Translations under genes and position numbers: made by a program
In this document: positions 1-8,641 of the stretch, one piece after another
How positions within the stretch are numbered: the first letter of the stretch is position 1
Layout: each line of letters starts with the position of its first letter
Assembly: GCA_964604705.1 (NCBI GenBank)
Contig: CAZSAP010000001.1
Span: 459,350 to 523,349, forward strand
Length of the DNA stretch: 64,000 nucleotides
Direction of reading: 5' to 3'
Source: JAAXVQ01 sp964604705
Lineage (GTDB): Bacteria > Oederibacteriota > JAAXVQ01
Notes under the pieces: model-generated
What the model was told of the DNA's origin: nothing
The model's input: the letters and a program-made list of their open reading frames with translations, nothing else
Databases searched by the model: none

Positions 1-2127
1 AGGAGTGGGTGAAGCCGTAGGAGTAGGTGTGGGTGTTGCAACCGGCCCCGCACTGCTGACCAAGGCATTGTTGGAAAAACCCGAAGTGTTATTGGTGCTA
101 TTGGTGGCCAAGGCGCACATATAATATCCCGCCGCCACCCCCGGAGAATTCAAGACCCACGCACCAGCGCCATTGGCTGTAGCCGATCCCACGCGTGTTA
201 AACTCCCGCCCTGCTGACCCGGGCGCGGTTCGGCCAGGAAAATCTCTATGTAGTCATTGGCTTGAGACGTCCCGGCAATCTGGCTCGTATCGGCTTGAGT
301 AATCACAGGAGCACTCTTATTTTGATTGCCACCGGCATGCAGCTTGATGCCCAGTCCCGAAAACGCACAGATGGTATTGCCAAATAATCCATTTTGGATC
401 TGCCCTGCACCGTCCACGGTAATGCCATTGATGGCTCCCACAATAAGGTTGCCCTGACCTGTCGTACGCAATCCAATGGAATTGCCATACGCGTTGGTGC
501 TGACAAGAATCGCATCCACAAAGGCCTGCGGTGCTGTGCTTCCGTCAGGCATCACACCCAGCCAGTTACCGACAACGGTGTTGCCCGTGGCGTACGTCAT
601 CACTCCGTCATCATCACCTTTGAGCACCACACCGTATTTTCCACCGCAAATAATATTGCCCTCGCCCGGTTGTGTTCCACCGATCAAACTACGATTTCCA
701 TTCCAAACGAGGATATTGTATTCTTGGTTGGGCAATACGGAGGTTCCAGTGAGATTCAATCCAAAATAATTACCCACTACTTTTCCCAGAACCGTCCCCA
801 GTGCTGTCTGTGTATTTCCTGAAATCACATTGCGGTACTGCGGATCCGCATCGCCAAAGAAGGTATCAATACCTGTATCAATAATTCCAGTATCATTGGG
901 AATCGCTGCGTTGCCCGCAGCATTAAGCCCTACGACATTTCCAGCCACCCACATTTTCCCATAGGTAGCTTCGCTCCCATCGACCAAAATACCCGTGTTG
1001 TTTCCAGAACAGAGATTCCCATAATTAACACCGGGATTCTGAGATGAACCACCGACAACATTTCCATTCCCCGCTACGGCAATGCCCGCTGCACTAGAGC
1101 CATTGCCAATCCCGATCATCCCCGAAACATCCGTACCCGCCAAATTTCCGGCAAGGGTATTGCCATTGCCGATGACGACCATGCCAAACCCATTGTTTCC
1201 AGATGCCACATTGCGTTCCAGGCTGCCGGCCGCACGATTGCCACCAAATAAATTGTTATCCGCATTGTCAAACCGCAGGCCATCGACCAATGACGGAAAC
1301 GTTTTGTTCCCTTCGGAAATTCCAATAAGATTATTTTGCACCACATTCCAACGCACTTGAGCTGTAACCGTATTGCTGCGGACTTGAAACCACGTATTTC
1401 CCGCAACCACATTGCCATACCCTGCTTGCGGCAATCCAAGATGATTGCCCGAACTATCGGCCAAAGCCACACCGATATAATTGGGCAACGCGATGCTTTG
1501 ATCCGAGCTTAACCCGATAATATTCCCACAAAGCGAATTGCCAAACGAACCATCGAGCAGCACACCTGCACAAGCGAGCATGGTGTTGCCTGAGATCACA
1601 TTGCCTTCCCCGACTGTTCGGTCACCGCCGATCAAGGCTTGGGCCAGGGAGTTCACCCGCACGCCAATCTGGTTCCCACGCAGCAAGGTGTTATTCCAAT
1701 CGGTTCCAATGCGACAACCTTGAATGCGAATGTTCCTGCCCGCATCGAGGACGATCCCCTGACGGGAGCTGACAACCGCGATGTTCCTCACAATACTCTG
1801 GTCCGTATTGGTACTGAATCGAAAGAGATCCGCAGTCTGATTCGTGCCGATCACCACGTTCCCCACCCCGCCGTCGAGCGTAACTGGATCGGTGAAGGTA
1901 AGCGTACGAAAGACGGTTAACGACGTTCCTGCCGGCAAATTAAATTGGATCGTATCCATCCCAACATTCTGATTGGCCAACCTCACAGCGTCTCCCAAGG
2001 AACCGGCGACAGTTGTATCGCAGGTGGCGTCTGTAACCGTATAGGTATTCGCTTGGAGCAGCGAAACACTTCCCATGAGCAGAGCAAGCACCACCAATGC
2101 ATTCCGAAGGTTAAAAAAAATGCTCAC
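1..2127 (-). CDS. Secreted parallel beta-helix repeat protein (3' end outside window)
   Basis: Open frame of 709 codons from a GTG start, continuing past the window edge. The GTG is preceded by AAGGAG at 5 nt spacing; the ATG two bases upstream is followed at once by a stop, so GTG is the start. Residues 1 to about 26 form a signal peptide (hydrophobic LVVLALLMG core, LLQA end). The body is a long series of glycine/asparagine-rich rungs of the type GNVISGN, GNIIG and LIGG, the pattern of secreted right-handed beta-helix proteins. The visible C-terminal part reaches a Thr-Pro linker (TPTPTPTASPTP), so another domain, perhaps a surface anchor or adhesion module, lies beyond the window. Probably exported or surface-exposed; substrate unknown. 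The fold is inferred from the repeat pattern only. Confidence 0.8.
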   Translation of the reverse strand, partial: MSIFFNLRNALVVLALLMGSVSLLQANTYTVTDATCDTTVAGSLGDAVRLANQNVGMDTIQFNLPAGTSLTVFRTLTFTDPVTLDGGVGNVVIGTNQTADLFRFSTNTDQSIVRNIAVVSSRQGIVLDAGRNIRIQGCRIGTDWNNTLLRGNQIGVRVNSLAQALIGGDRTVGEGNVISGNTMLACAGVLLDGSFGNSLCGNIIGLSSDQSIALPNYIGVALADSSGNHLGLPQAGYGNVVAGNTWFQVRSNTVTAQVRWNVVQNNLIGISEGNKTFPSLVDGLRFDNADNNLFGGNRAAGSLERNVASGNNGFGMVVIGNGNTLAGNLAGTDVSGMIGIGNGSSAAGIAVAGNGNVVGGSSQNPGVNYGNLCSGNNTGILVDGSEATYGKMWVAGNVVGLNAAGNAAIPNDTGIIDTGIDTFFGDADPQYRNVISGNTQTALGTVLGKVVGNYFGLNLTGTSVLPNQEYNILVWNGNRSLIGGTQPGEGNIICGGKYGVVLKGDDDGVMTYATGNTVVGNWLGVMPDGSTAPQAFVDAILVSTNAYGNSIGLRTTGQGNLIVGAINGITVDGAGQIQNGLFGNTICAFSGLGIKLHAGGNQNKSAPVITQADTSQIAGTSQANDYIEIFLAEPRPGQQGGSLTRVGSATANGAGAWVLNSPGVAAGYYMCALATNSTNNTSGFSNNALVSSAGPVATPTPTPTASPTP

Positions 2128-2222
2128 ATGAACTCCTTAGGCAATAAAATTATTTCCATCCTAAATACATCTGCCTTAATCGTCGGCATAAAGCATCGAC
2201 AAAACAAGTACATTCAACTTGC

Positions 2223-4742
2223 TTAATTTGAAGAACCCCGTGGTTTCACCCGCGCTGTCGCCTTTGATCCACGCGGGTTATCGGGCCATGGGTGGCGCGG
2301 GTAGCGCCCCATCATTTCCTTTTTGACCATGGGGTAGGCCCGGTCCCAGAAACCGTCCAGATCACGCGTGAGTTGTACGGTCCGTCCTGCCGGACTCAGC
2401 AGATCCAAGAGCAAGGGCTGCCCGCATATTTTCGGCGTGGTCACACAGCCAAAAAACTCCTGCAAACGCGCAGCCAGCACGGGTACCTCCCCGGTTTCGT
2501 AATCCAATTTTTTGGTGGACTTGGAAGGCAAGGTCAAGCTTTCCGGGGCCAGTTCCTCCAGCATCCGTTTGCGCTCCCATCCCAAATAGCTTTCCAAGGC
2601 CGAGGCAAAGGACGCATCGTCCCAGACAGGTGTTCCGTCCCATTTGCCAAACGGGAGCAACCAGGTTGCCGCCGTTTCTAAAAGTTTTTCATCACTGAAT
2701 TCCGGCCATCCAGGACGCGTGCCCCACTTCTCGACAAACCGGCAACGAGCCAAAAACCGTTTGCTTGCGGGCGTCCAGGGAAGTTCCTGTAAGCCTTTGC
2801 TTTTCAAACGGGTCAAGGCCGCTTGTTGGAACACGTCCAAGGCTGGCAATCCGCCTATTTTTTCTTTTAAAACAATCGCCCCCAGCTTCAATTCCAATTT
2901 CGCCTTCGGTTTCCAACCCTGCCAGGTCAAGGTCCATACTTCGTGTGCCTTACCCGCTTTGCCGGCTTCCAATTCATGGCGCGAAACCGGGGCGGCCAAA
3001 AACACCTTGGCATCCTGTTCGCCTCCGTCCAAATCAGCGACCGCCAAAAACTCCTCGCGCGCAAACACCCCTTTGACAATCGCCCCGCGGCCTGAGGCCA
3101 AGAGCCAGCGTGAGGTTACAGGATCATCCAAACGTGTCCGCTTCGCCACACGGTCCGGATACGCGGCCAGCAGCAGCTCGCCGGTGAAGGTAACATCCAA
3201 AACCAGTTTGCCGGGAGCATCCACCTGCCTGCCCAAGGTGCGCAAGATACGTCGGGCATCTTCCCAAACCCGTTTAGCCACACCGGTGTTGATCTTAGGG
3301 GTCTCTCCCCGGCCCCAGTCCCGAAACGCCGTAAGCCGGTCGCGAAAATCCGGATCTTTCACCGAAAGAATATCTTCGTTTTCCAACAAGGCTGCAATCA
3401 CGGCAGCCGTATCGAGCACATCTTCTTTGCGTGCATCCAGTACCATTTTGGCCATACGCGGATGCACGGTCAGCCGGGCCGCTTCCCGCCCTACGGGGGT
3501 GATTTTCCTTTCGGCATCCAACAACCCCAACTCCTGCAAAAGCGATTGCGCACGCTTCAACACCGCTTCGGTCGGTGGCGTGATCCAAGCCAGTTCCAGG
3601 GGTGAGAGACTTCCCCAGAGTGCGGTTTCCAAGACCAAGGGCGCAAGGTCGGCCTCGGCAATTTCCGGGGTGGAGAAGGGTTCGCGCACATCGCTTTCCT
3701 TCCACCAACGGTAACAGGCACCCGGGCCGAGACGTCCAGCACGTCCCTTGCGCTGCTCGGCCGACGCTTGACTGATGGGCAACGTTTCCCAATGATCCAT
3801 GCCGGTACGCGGTGAAAAACGCACCCGCCGTTCCAGGCCCAGATCCACCACTGCCTTTACCCCAGGAATGGTCAAGCTGGTCTCAGCCACATTGGTTGAA
3901 AAAATCACCCGCAGCCCGCGGGCATTATCCGGGTCCAAAATCGCACGCTGCTTTTCCGGCGGCATCTGGCCATGGAGCAGCACAATGGTCTCACGCAATT
4001 CGGGCATCCGTTCAGCAAATACCTCCTGGGCGCGTTGCATTTCCCAATAGCCGGGCAAAAAGCACAACACGGTTCCCACCCCGGACGGGCGCAGAATCTC
4101 CAAAGCTTCTTTCGCCAAGCGTGCCGCAGCTTCCCAGGGTTTTTCAAATTGTGAATTCGCAGGACGGTAAAAAACCTCTACCGGATGCATGCGCCCCGGA
4201 ACATCCATAAACGGCATGCCACCGAATACACGCTGTACGTCTTCCACAGGCAACGTAGCCGAGAGCAAAGCCACTTTCAGGTCCGGTCGAAACACCTTGC
4301 GTGACTCCCAGGCCAACGCCAGCCCCAAATCCCCCTGAAGGCTGCGGGTGTGAAATTCATCAAACAAAAGGGTGCCGTAACCTTCCAAGGACGGATCTTC
4401 CTGAATCAAGCGGGTGAGCACACCTTCGGTCACTACTTCCAGGCGGGTTTTAGGTCCAACCACGGTTTCCAAACGTGTACGAAGACCGACGGTTTGCCCT
4501 ATGTTTTCGTTAAGGAGTGAGGAAATGCGTTGCGCCGCAGCGCGTGCGGCCAAACGACGCGGTTCCAATAAAAGAATTTTGTGTTGTGAAAAGGCCGGAG
4601 CTTGCAACAAAGCCCAAGGCAGCAGGGTGGTCTTGCCGGCACCGGTTTCAGCCCGTAAAAGCAAAGAACCGGACTGTTCAAGTGCCTGGGTTAAGGCAGG
4701 TAAAAAGGAATAAATAGGTAGTGACCGGAAGTCTTCAGACAT
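2223..4742 (-). CDS. hrpB: ATP-dependent RNA helicase HrpB
   Basis: A DEAH-family helicase of about 839 residues, the usual HrpB length. Visible motifs: Walker A GAGKTT, motif II DEFH (a DEAH variant), SAT (motif III), STNVAETSLTIPG (motif V) and QRKGRAGR (motif VI). A helicase-associated region and the long HrpB-specific C-terminal region follow. The frame opens 12 codons further upstream, but the ATG at 4742 has GAGGTG just ahead and begins MSEDFRSLPIY, so it is preferred. The cellular role of HrpB in most bacteria is poorly defined; RNA remodelling is the family inference. It lies upstream of the beta-helix gene on the same strand with 95 bp between them. Confidence 0.93.
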   Translation of the reverse strand: MSEDFRSLPIYSFLPALTQALEQSGSLLLRAETGAGKTTLLPWALLQAPAFSQHKILLLEPRRLAARAAAQRISSLLNENIGQTVGLRTRLETVVGPKTRLEVVTEGVLTRLIQEDPSLEGYGTLLFDEFHTRSLQGDLGLALAWESRKVFRPDLKVALLSATLPVEDVQRVFGGMPFMDVPGRMHPVEVFYRPANSQFEKPWEAAARLAKEALEILRPSGVGTVLCFLPGYWEMQRAQEVFAERMPELRETIVLLHGQMPPEKQRAILDPDNARGLRVIFSTNVAETSLTIPGVKAVVDLGLERRVRFSPRTGMDHWETLPISQASAEQRKGRAGRLGPGACYRWWKESDVREPFSTPEIAEADLAPLVLETALWGSLSPLELAWITPPTEAVLKRAQSLLQELGLLDAERKITPVGREAARLTVHPRMAKMVLDARKEDVLDTAAVIAALLENEDILSVKDPDFRDRLTAFRDWGRGETPKINTGVAKRVWEDARRILRTLGRQVDAPGKLVLDVTFTGELLLAAYPDRVAKRTRLDDPVTSRWLLASGRGAIVKGVFAREEFLAVADLDGGEQDAKVFLAAPVSRHELEAGKAGKAHEVWTLTWQGWKPKAKLELKLGAIVLKEKIGGLPALDVFQQAALTRLKSKGLQELPWTPASKRFLARCRFVEKWGTRPGWPEFSDEKLLETAATWLLPFGKWDGTPVWDDASFASALESYLGWERKRMLEELAPESLTLPSKSTKKLDYETGEVPVLAARLQEFFGCVTTPKICGQPLLLDLLSPAGRTVQLTRDLDGFWDRAYPMVKKEMMGRYPRHPWPDNPRGSKATARVKPRGSSN

Positions 4743-4836
4743 GCCCACCTCACAAAGAATCAGCGAGCATTCTATCATCTCCCAGTCACCTAGAGACGTT
4801 TATTTTATTGGTCGAAGCGTGGATAAACCGCCATAT

Positions 4837-5022
4837 TTACATCAACATATCCAAAACACCTTTGGCTAAAATCTGCTCCTCATGTTGAATTAGTTTCTGC
4901 ACCGAAACCGCAACTTCGGTTGATAAATCCTGCTTTTTCTGGGCACTGACATCTTGGGCACTGGGTGTTCCCGGGGAAACCTCTGGAGCAGGCATGGATG
5001 ACGAGACTGGTGATACGGACAT
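4837..5022 (-). CDS. Small hypothetical protein, 61 aa
   Basis: Not recognised. A strong ribosome-binding site (GGGAGGT, 6 nt before ATG) supports translation. The first half is rich in Ser, Pro and Ala (low complexity, probably disordered); the second half, from about residue 28, is a polar helix (STEVAVSVQKLIQHEEQILAK) ending in hydrophobic VLDMLM. No signal peptide or cysteine. It sits between hrpB and a divergent sensor gene and appears to be transcribed alone. It may be a small regulatory or adaptor protein, but nothing in the sequence shows which. Confidence 0.6.
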   Translation of the reverse strand: MSVSPVSSSMPAPEVSPGTPSAQDVSAQKKQDLSTEVAVSVQKLIQHEEQILAKGVLDMLM

Positions 5023-5210
5023 GATGTACCTCCCTTATACGTACTCAACTCCATCTAAGGGTTTCGTATCAAACCGGCTAAAACTTAAATTATTTCTATT
5101 TTAAGCCGTTTTTTTTAGTATTCTCCATTTCCGGCTTTATTTACCGGCTTAAAATTCCGATGCTCTATGTAGAAAGCAGTGCCCCAATGTCATTAAAGTG
5201 AGCTACCCAT

Positions 5211-6326
5211 ATGCCTGAACTTAGCCCTTGGCCTCTTACCGATGGTCAACCTATGGTTTCCGCGAACATGTCCGATCAACGGTTGGACCGCTTCACGCAA
5301 CTTCTCCAGCTCACACAAAAGGTGCATGCCCTTTTCCAAACCTCCGAAGACCGTCTTGTACGGGTGCAGCATTTCTGCTCTATGCTCGTGGAAGAAGGGC
5401 CCTGGCCCCAGGCCTGGGTCGTGCTGCTGGATGAAAAGCGGTTCCCGGAACATGCATTGCAAGCGGGCATTGCCCGGCCCGCGGCCGAATTGCTGGACCA
5501 GCGCCGCGGCGGTTGGCCGTACTGCCTCCTGCGCGCCAGCCATCGTGAGAATATTTTTACAATAACCGACCCTTCGTTTAGTTGCGGAGCCTGTCCCCGC
5601 ATAGCCGTATGTCAGCCTTACGGTCACTGGGTCTTTGGCCTTGAATATCATGAACAGATTATTGGCATACTGGTCGTGGGCATCCCGCGGAACCGATTGG
5701 CGCATGCCGAAGAAAAAAACGCCTTGCTGCTCCTGGCCGATGCCCTGGCCGAGGCTTTGCACACCCCACCGGCCGCCGAACCGGCCGCAGTTTCAACCGG
5801 AAAGATTTTCCATCCACAACAATTCAGGCTTTTCCAAAGTGCCGTGGACAGTTCCGGTGTGCGCATTGTCTTAAAAGACAAACAGAACCTGATCCGTTGG
5901 TGCAACCAGCCCTTCGCACAAGCGTTTGATAAAAACCCGATTGAACTCGTAGGCAAAACACTCAAGGACCTTTTTCCGTACAGCTCGCTGGAACACTTGC
6001 AGCACGATGCCCAAGAAAACACAGCGCTATTCAAGGACCTCACGCCCCAACGCCGTATTCACAACCAACACTTCCCCAAGCCGGACACGACGCGTTGGTT
6101 CCTGACCGAAAAAAATGTCTACTTTACACCCGACCAGCGTCCTGCGGGCATCGTCGAAGTTTCCTTTGAGATCACTTCCTGGCTGAACCCAATCAACGGC
6201 ATGCAGCCCAGGCTCCAGTTAATCACATCCGAACTCCAAGGTTTTCCCATGCCCCCAAGCCCGGCAGAGGGGTTGCCGACCTTTCCGCCTGCCGAGGACA
6301 AAACCCTTCCGGAATATTTAAACTAA
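5211..6326 (+). CDS. GAF-PAS sensor protein without an output domain
   Basis: A 371-residue soluble protein. Residues about 25-190 look like a GAF domain (AWVVLLDE, a conserved-looking FSCGACPRIAVC cysteine cluster, GILVVGIP near its end). Residues about 205-325 form a PAS domain (LFQSAVDSSGVRIVLKDKQN, then WCNQPFAQAFDKNP and LVGKTLKDLFP). No kinase, GGDEF or HTH part follows, so it would act through a partner or by ligand binding. The three clustered cysteines at about 123-131 could bind a metal or iron-sulfur cluster; this is inference. It converges on hgcB with a 10-bp gap, so it is not in the hgc operon, but it is the nearest sensor-like gene. The ribosome-binding site is weak. Confidence 0.75.
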   Translation: MPELSPWPLTDGQPMVSANMSDQRLDRFTQLLQLTQKVHALFQTSEDRLVRVQHFCSMLVEEGPWPQAWVVLLDEKRFPEHALQAGIARPAAELLDQRRGGWPYCLLRASHRENIFTITDPSFSCGACPRIAVCQPYGHWVFGLEYHEQIIGILVVGIPRNRLAHAEEKNALLLLADALAEALHTPPAAEPAAVSTGKIFHPQQFRLFQSAVDSSGVRIVLKDKQNLIRWCNQPFAQAFDKNPIELVGKTLKDLFPYSSLEHLQHDAQENTALFKDLTPQRRIHNQHFPKPDTTRWFLTEKNVYFTPDQRPAGIVEVSFEITSWLNPINGMQPRLQLITSELQGFPMPPSPAEGLPTFPPAEDKTLPEYLN

Positions 6327-6336
6327 CCTGGTGGGC

Positions 6337-6630
6337 CTAACAACATCCGCCTGAGGTTTTTCCCGACGAACAACCGCATTGGGGCGCTGTTTTATTTAAG
6401 GCGCCGTAAATCATGGCCCCGGCGCAACCCACACCTGTCTCCACTTGAATGGCCCCAGGCTGGCAATTGCGCATGCACGCACCGCATTCCATGCACCGCC
6501 GACTCTCACGAATCACAGCTTTCCGCCCTTCAAGCTCAAACACTGCGTGCGGACACACTTTGGTGCATAGTCCGCATCCCGTGCACGCAGCCGTATTTAA
6601 GGTTAAGGTATTGCTCTGATAGTTCATCAT
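6337..6630 (-). CDS. hgcB: HgcB, ferredoxin of mercury methylation
   Basis: A 97-residue 2[4Fe-4S] ferredoxin. Cluster ligands are visible at Cys16, 19, 22, 26 and at Cys46, 49, 52, 56. The second set lies in CMECGAC, the strictly conserved HgcB signature, and the protein ends in a vicinal cysteine pair (Cys96-Cys97), a known HgcB feature thought to handle Hg(II). Further cysteines are at 69, 85 and 87. HgcB supplies the electrons that reduce the HgcA corrinoid for turnover. The start ATG overlaps the hgcA stop (ATGATGA) and has GGAGGT upstream, so the two are translationally coupled. A longer frame exists upstream but lies wholly inside hgcA. Confidence 0.95.
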   Translation of the reverse strand: MMNYQSNTLTLNTAACTGCGLCTKVCPHAVFELEGRKAVIRESRRCMECGACMRNCQPGAIQVETGVGCAGAMIYGALNKTAPQCGCSSGKTSGGCC

Positions 6631-7634
6631 GCGGTCCACCTCCAAAAAATAACCATGCCCCAACCTATAAGACCCAACCCCGCCAAAGAAAGAATCGCTG
6701 GAAGCATGACCCGCATCTCGCGTCGAACGCCATTGACCGAGGTATAGGTTGTCGCACCGGTAAAATTTAATGCGGTAAATGCCGAGATCGAGACACCCGA
6801 AAGAACCAGCGTGAGCAGACTCCATCCGGTCAGATTCAAAGCCCACCCCAAGCTCAAACTCGCCGCCAATCCCCATTCCATACCTTTGATCGAAAGCCAG
6901 GTTCCCGGAAGCCAAGGCGATAACACAGGTACCATCACCAAAGCAGATAAACTTGTGATAAAGAACGCCACCCCGGCCTGCCAGCTGGCGGCCAACGCCA
7001 TGACCAAAGCCACTCCTGAAATCGGTAGAAAGAGTGGAACCACTTCCACCGGGATCACGGCCAGACGATCCACCAAGGTAAATGTAACTCGTCGCATCTC
7101 AGCGGTTGCCTTTCCTGAGTCTAAAAACGCAGGCAAATCGTTCGCGCGTACCGGGCCATAACTCACTAAAAAACCCGTCTGTTTTTTTACCGTATGCGCT
7201 GCCACGCCCGGCGCTCCCAATTGCGGAACGATTAAGGTGCGATGTTGAACATACTCGGCCAAGCGATGTTCCAACACGCGCTTCACCAATTCTTCGGTGC
7301 CAAACGTCCCCTTGCCGGCTGCACACCACACGTTGATCCCTTTGGTATCAATGACCAAGATCCATGCGTGCCTCCCGGTTAATACCGAACGCAGGATATC
7401 AAAACTCATGCGGTAATTGGCCGAGACCAGGACCGGGGAGGTTGCGTCCGGAGTGCCCACTTTATACAAGCCCGGAGTCACTGTGGCCGACATGCGACCT
7501 ATGCCCCAGCGGTACTTCCAACGATTCAAAATATCCCAAAAGGTTAACGCGGTTCCCACAGCCATCGGTTCGGCCTTGCGGTCGGAAGGTGCGGAACCGC
7601 AACCCCCATTCTTTGCACTCGGCATTTTTTCCAT
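6627..7634 (-). CDS. hgcA: HgcA, corrinoid membrane methyltransferase of mercury methylation
   Basis: 335 residues. The cap-helix signature NVWCAAGK is present with Cys at residue 104; this cysteine coordinates the cobalt of the corrinoid and is diagnostic for HgcA. The soluble corrinoid-binding domain spans roughly residues 30-170 and is followed by about five hydrophobic segments (from about 183 to the C-terminus), matching the known HgcA layout. HgcA transfers a methyl group from the corrinoid to Hg(II), giving methylmercury. A cysteine near the N-terminus (NGGCGSA) is not part of the known signature. Third gene of an operon: arsR-like, methionine-rich protein, hgcA, hgcB, with 16 bp or less between genes. 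Related acetyl-CoA synthase corrinoid proteins lack the membrane region, so misassignment is unlikely. Confidence 0.96.
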   Translation of the reverse strand: MEKMPSAKNGGCGSAPSDRKAEPMAVGTALTFWDILNRWKYRWGIGRMSATVTPGLYKVGTPDATSPVLVSANYRMSFDILRSVLTGRHAWILVIDTKGINVWCAAGKGTFGTEELVKRVLEHRLAEYVQHRTLIVPQLGAPGVAAHTVKKQTGFLVSYGPVRANDLPAFLDSGKATAEMRRVTFTLVDRLAVIPVEVVPLFLPISGVALVMALAASWQAGVAFFITSLSALVMVPVLSPWLPGTWLSIKGMEWGLAASLSLGWALNLTGWSLLTLVLSGVSISAFTALNFTGATTYTSVNGVRREMRVMLPAILSLAGLGLIGWGMVIFWRWTA

Positions 7635-7650
7635 AATGCAGACACTCCCT

Positions 7651-8277
7651 CTACTTTTTTCCGGCTTTAAGATTGATTTTCCCCTGTGCGGCCAAACGCG
7701 TTAAAAAATAGGTAATGCTCTCTACCGACAATTTAAAATGTTCAGCAATTTTTTCAGTTGGTTCATCCGGGTGCGTTTGAATATAGGCCCAGACTTCCGA
7801 TTCGATTTGGGCCGCCCACTCTTCGAACAACTGCCGCACTTCGGGTGTAGCAAATGTGGCCAGCTCACTGGTCTTTGACATCGACGTCATCATTTTCTTG
7901 CACATATCCCAGGGCATCTCAGTGCTTCCGGTCTCGTTTGATGCTTCACCCGATTTGGCACCACCCTTTTGCATCCCGCCCATCATCATGCCCATCATGT
8001 TCATCATGGGATTTCCGCTGCCGGCTCCCCCCATCATAGAACCCATCATTTTCGGCATCATGGACTGCATCATTCCCTGTTTTTCCTCTGAGGACATGGT
8101 GCCCATAAACTTCTCCATCATGGAATCCATCATCTTTTGTTTATCCGCTCCGGTCATCTCAGCAAAAAACTTCCCCATCATGCCATCCATCATTTCCTTC
8201 TTTTGCTCCGCGCTCATTTTGCCCATCATAAAGTCCGCCATGCCCTCTTTGAATCCCATGAATGCCGCCTCCAACAT
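7651..8277 (-). CDS. Methionine-rich repeat protein with C-terminal winged-helix-like domain, hgc operon
   Basis: Not a family I recognise. About 38 of 208 residues are methionine, nearly all before residue 135. Residues about 21-82 contain three tandem units near 20 residues long built on the pattern EQKKxMMDxMMxKF, followed by a Gly/Met tract (MMNMMGMMMGG). One cysteine lies in DMCKKMM. Residues about 140-205 are methionine-free and resemble a winged helix (PTEKIAEHFKLSVESITYF). No signal peptide or membrane span. Methionine arrays bind soft metals such as Cu(I), Ag(I) or Hg(II) in other proteins, so a role in holding or sensing thiophilic metal for HgcA is plausible but inferred. It starts 1 bp after the regulator stop codon and lies directly upstream of hgcA. 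Confidence 0.85.
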   Translation of the reverse strand: MLEAAFMGFKEGMADFMMGKMSAEQKKEMMDGMMGKFFAEMTGADKQKMMDSMMEKFMGTMSSEEKQGMMQSMMPKMMGSMMGGAGSGNPMMNMMGMMMGGMQKGGAKSGEASNETGSTEMPWDMCKKMMTSMSKTSELATFATPEVRQLFEEWAAQIESEVWAYIQTHPDEPTEKIAEHFKLSVESITYFLTRLAAQGKINLKAGKK

Positions 8278-8278
8278 T

Positions 8279-8641
8279 TTATTTGTTCTTTTTCTTAAAC
8301 CAATCCGGACAACAAAACATCCTCATGTCCGCGCTGCAACATGGATTATTATTTTCTGTAAAGGTTATTTCCGAAAAAATACCCAATGCATCCAATAAGC
8401 GCGGATCGTTCAATTCATAGTAGATAAAGGGTCCTTCGCGGCGCGTTTTTAAGATCTCGTGGTCACGCAGAACTTTCAGATGATGCGATACCAACGGCTG
8501 TGAGAGTTTGGTCTCAGTTACGATCTCTGAAACCGACCTCGTCTGGGTCCCGATGTAGCGTAGAATCAGCAACCGCTTGGCATCGCTCAGGGTTTGAAAT
8601 AATCTTTGAAGTTTAACACTGTCGTCCATATAAACCACCAT
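8279..8641 (-). CDS. ArsR/SmtB-family regulator of the hgc operon
   Basis: 120 residues from the first ATG; an ATG at 8629 (MDDSVKL) is an alternative start. A winged helix spans residues about 15-80: TLSDAKRLLIL, recognition helix LSQPLVSHHLKVLRD, wing REGPFIYYEL. The tail holds two vicinal cysteine pairs (Cys101-102 and Cys110-111), a fitting site for As(III), Hg(II) or a similar soft ion. Such regulators usually repress their own operon and let go when the ion binds. It is the first gene of the hgc operon, and the promoter in front carries a palindrome over the -10 region. ArsR-like genes next to hgcAB are known from some other methylators. Confidence 0.92.
   Translation of the reverse strand: MVVYMDDSVKLQRLFQTLSDAKRLLILRYIGTQTRSVSEIVTETKLSQPLVSHHLKVLRDHEILKTRREGPFIYYELNDPRLLDALGIFSEITFTENNNPCCSADMRMFCCPDWFKKKNK

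Noticed and set aside
2292..4717. Many plus-strand frames opposite hrpB
   Set aside because: Shadows of a high-coding-density gene, without starts or family motifs.
6337..6915. 192-residue extension of hgcB
   Set aside because: The extra N-terminal part lies within hgcA in another frame; the coupled ATGATGA start with GGAGGT gives the known HgcB length.
7651..8280. ATG-rich tandem repeats as a CRISPR or DNA satellite
   Set aside because: The repeats are imperfect at DNA level, in frame, and explained by the protein repeats. No CRISPR array was seen anywhere in the window.
7856..8398. Plus-strand reading frame opposite the methionine-rich gene
   Set aside because: Its Ile/Pro-rich product is the mirror of the ATG-rich repeats; no ribosome-binding site, and the minus frame sits in a coherent operon.
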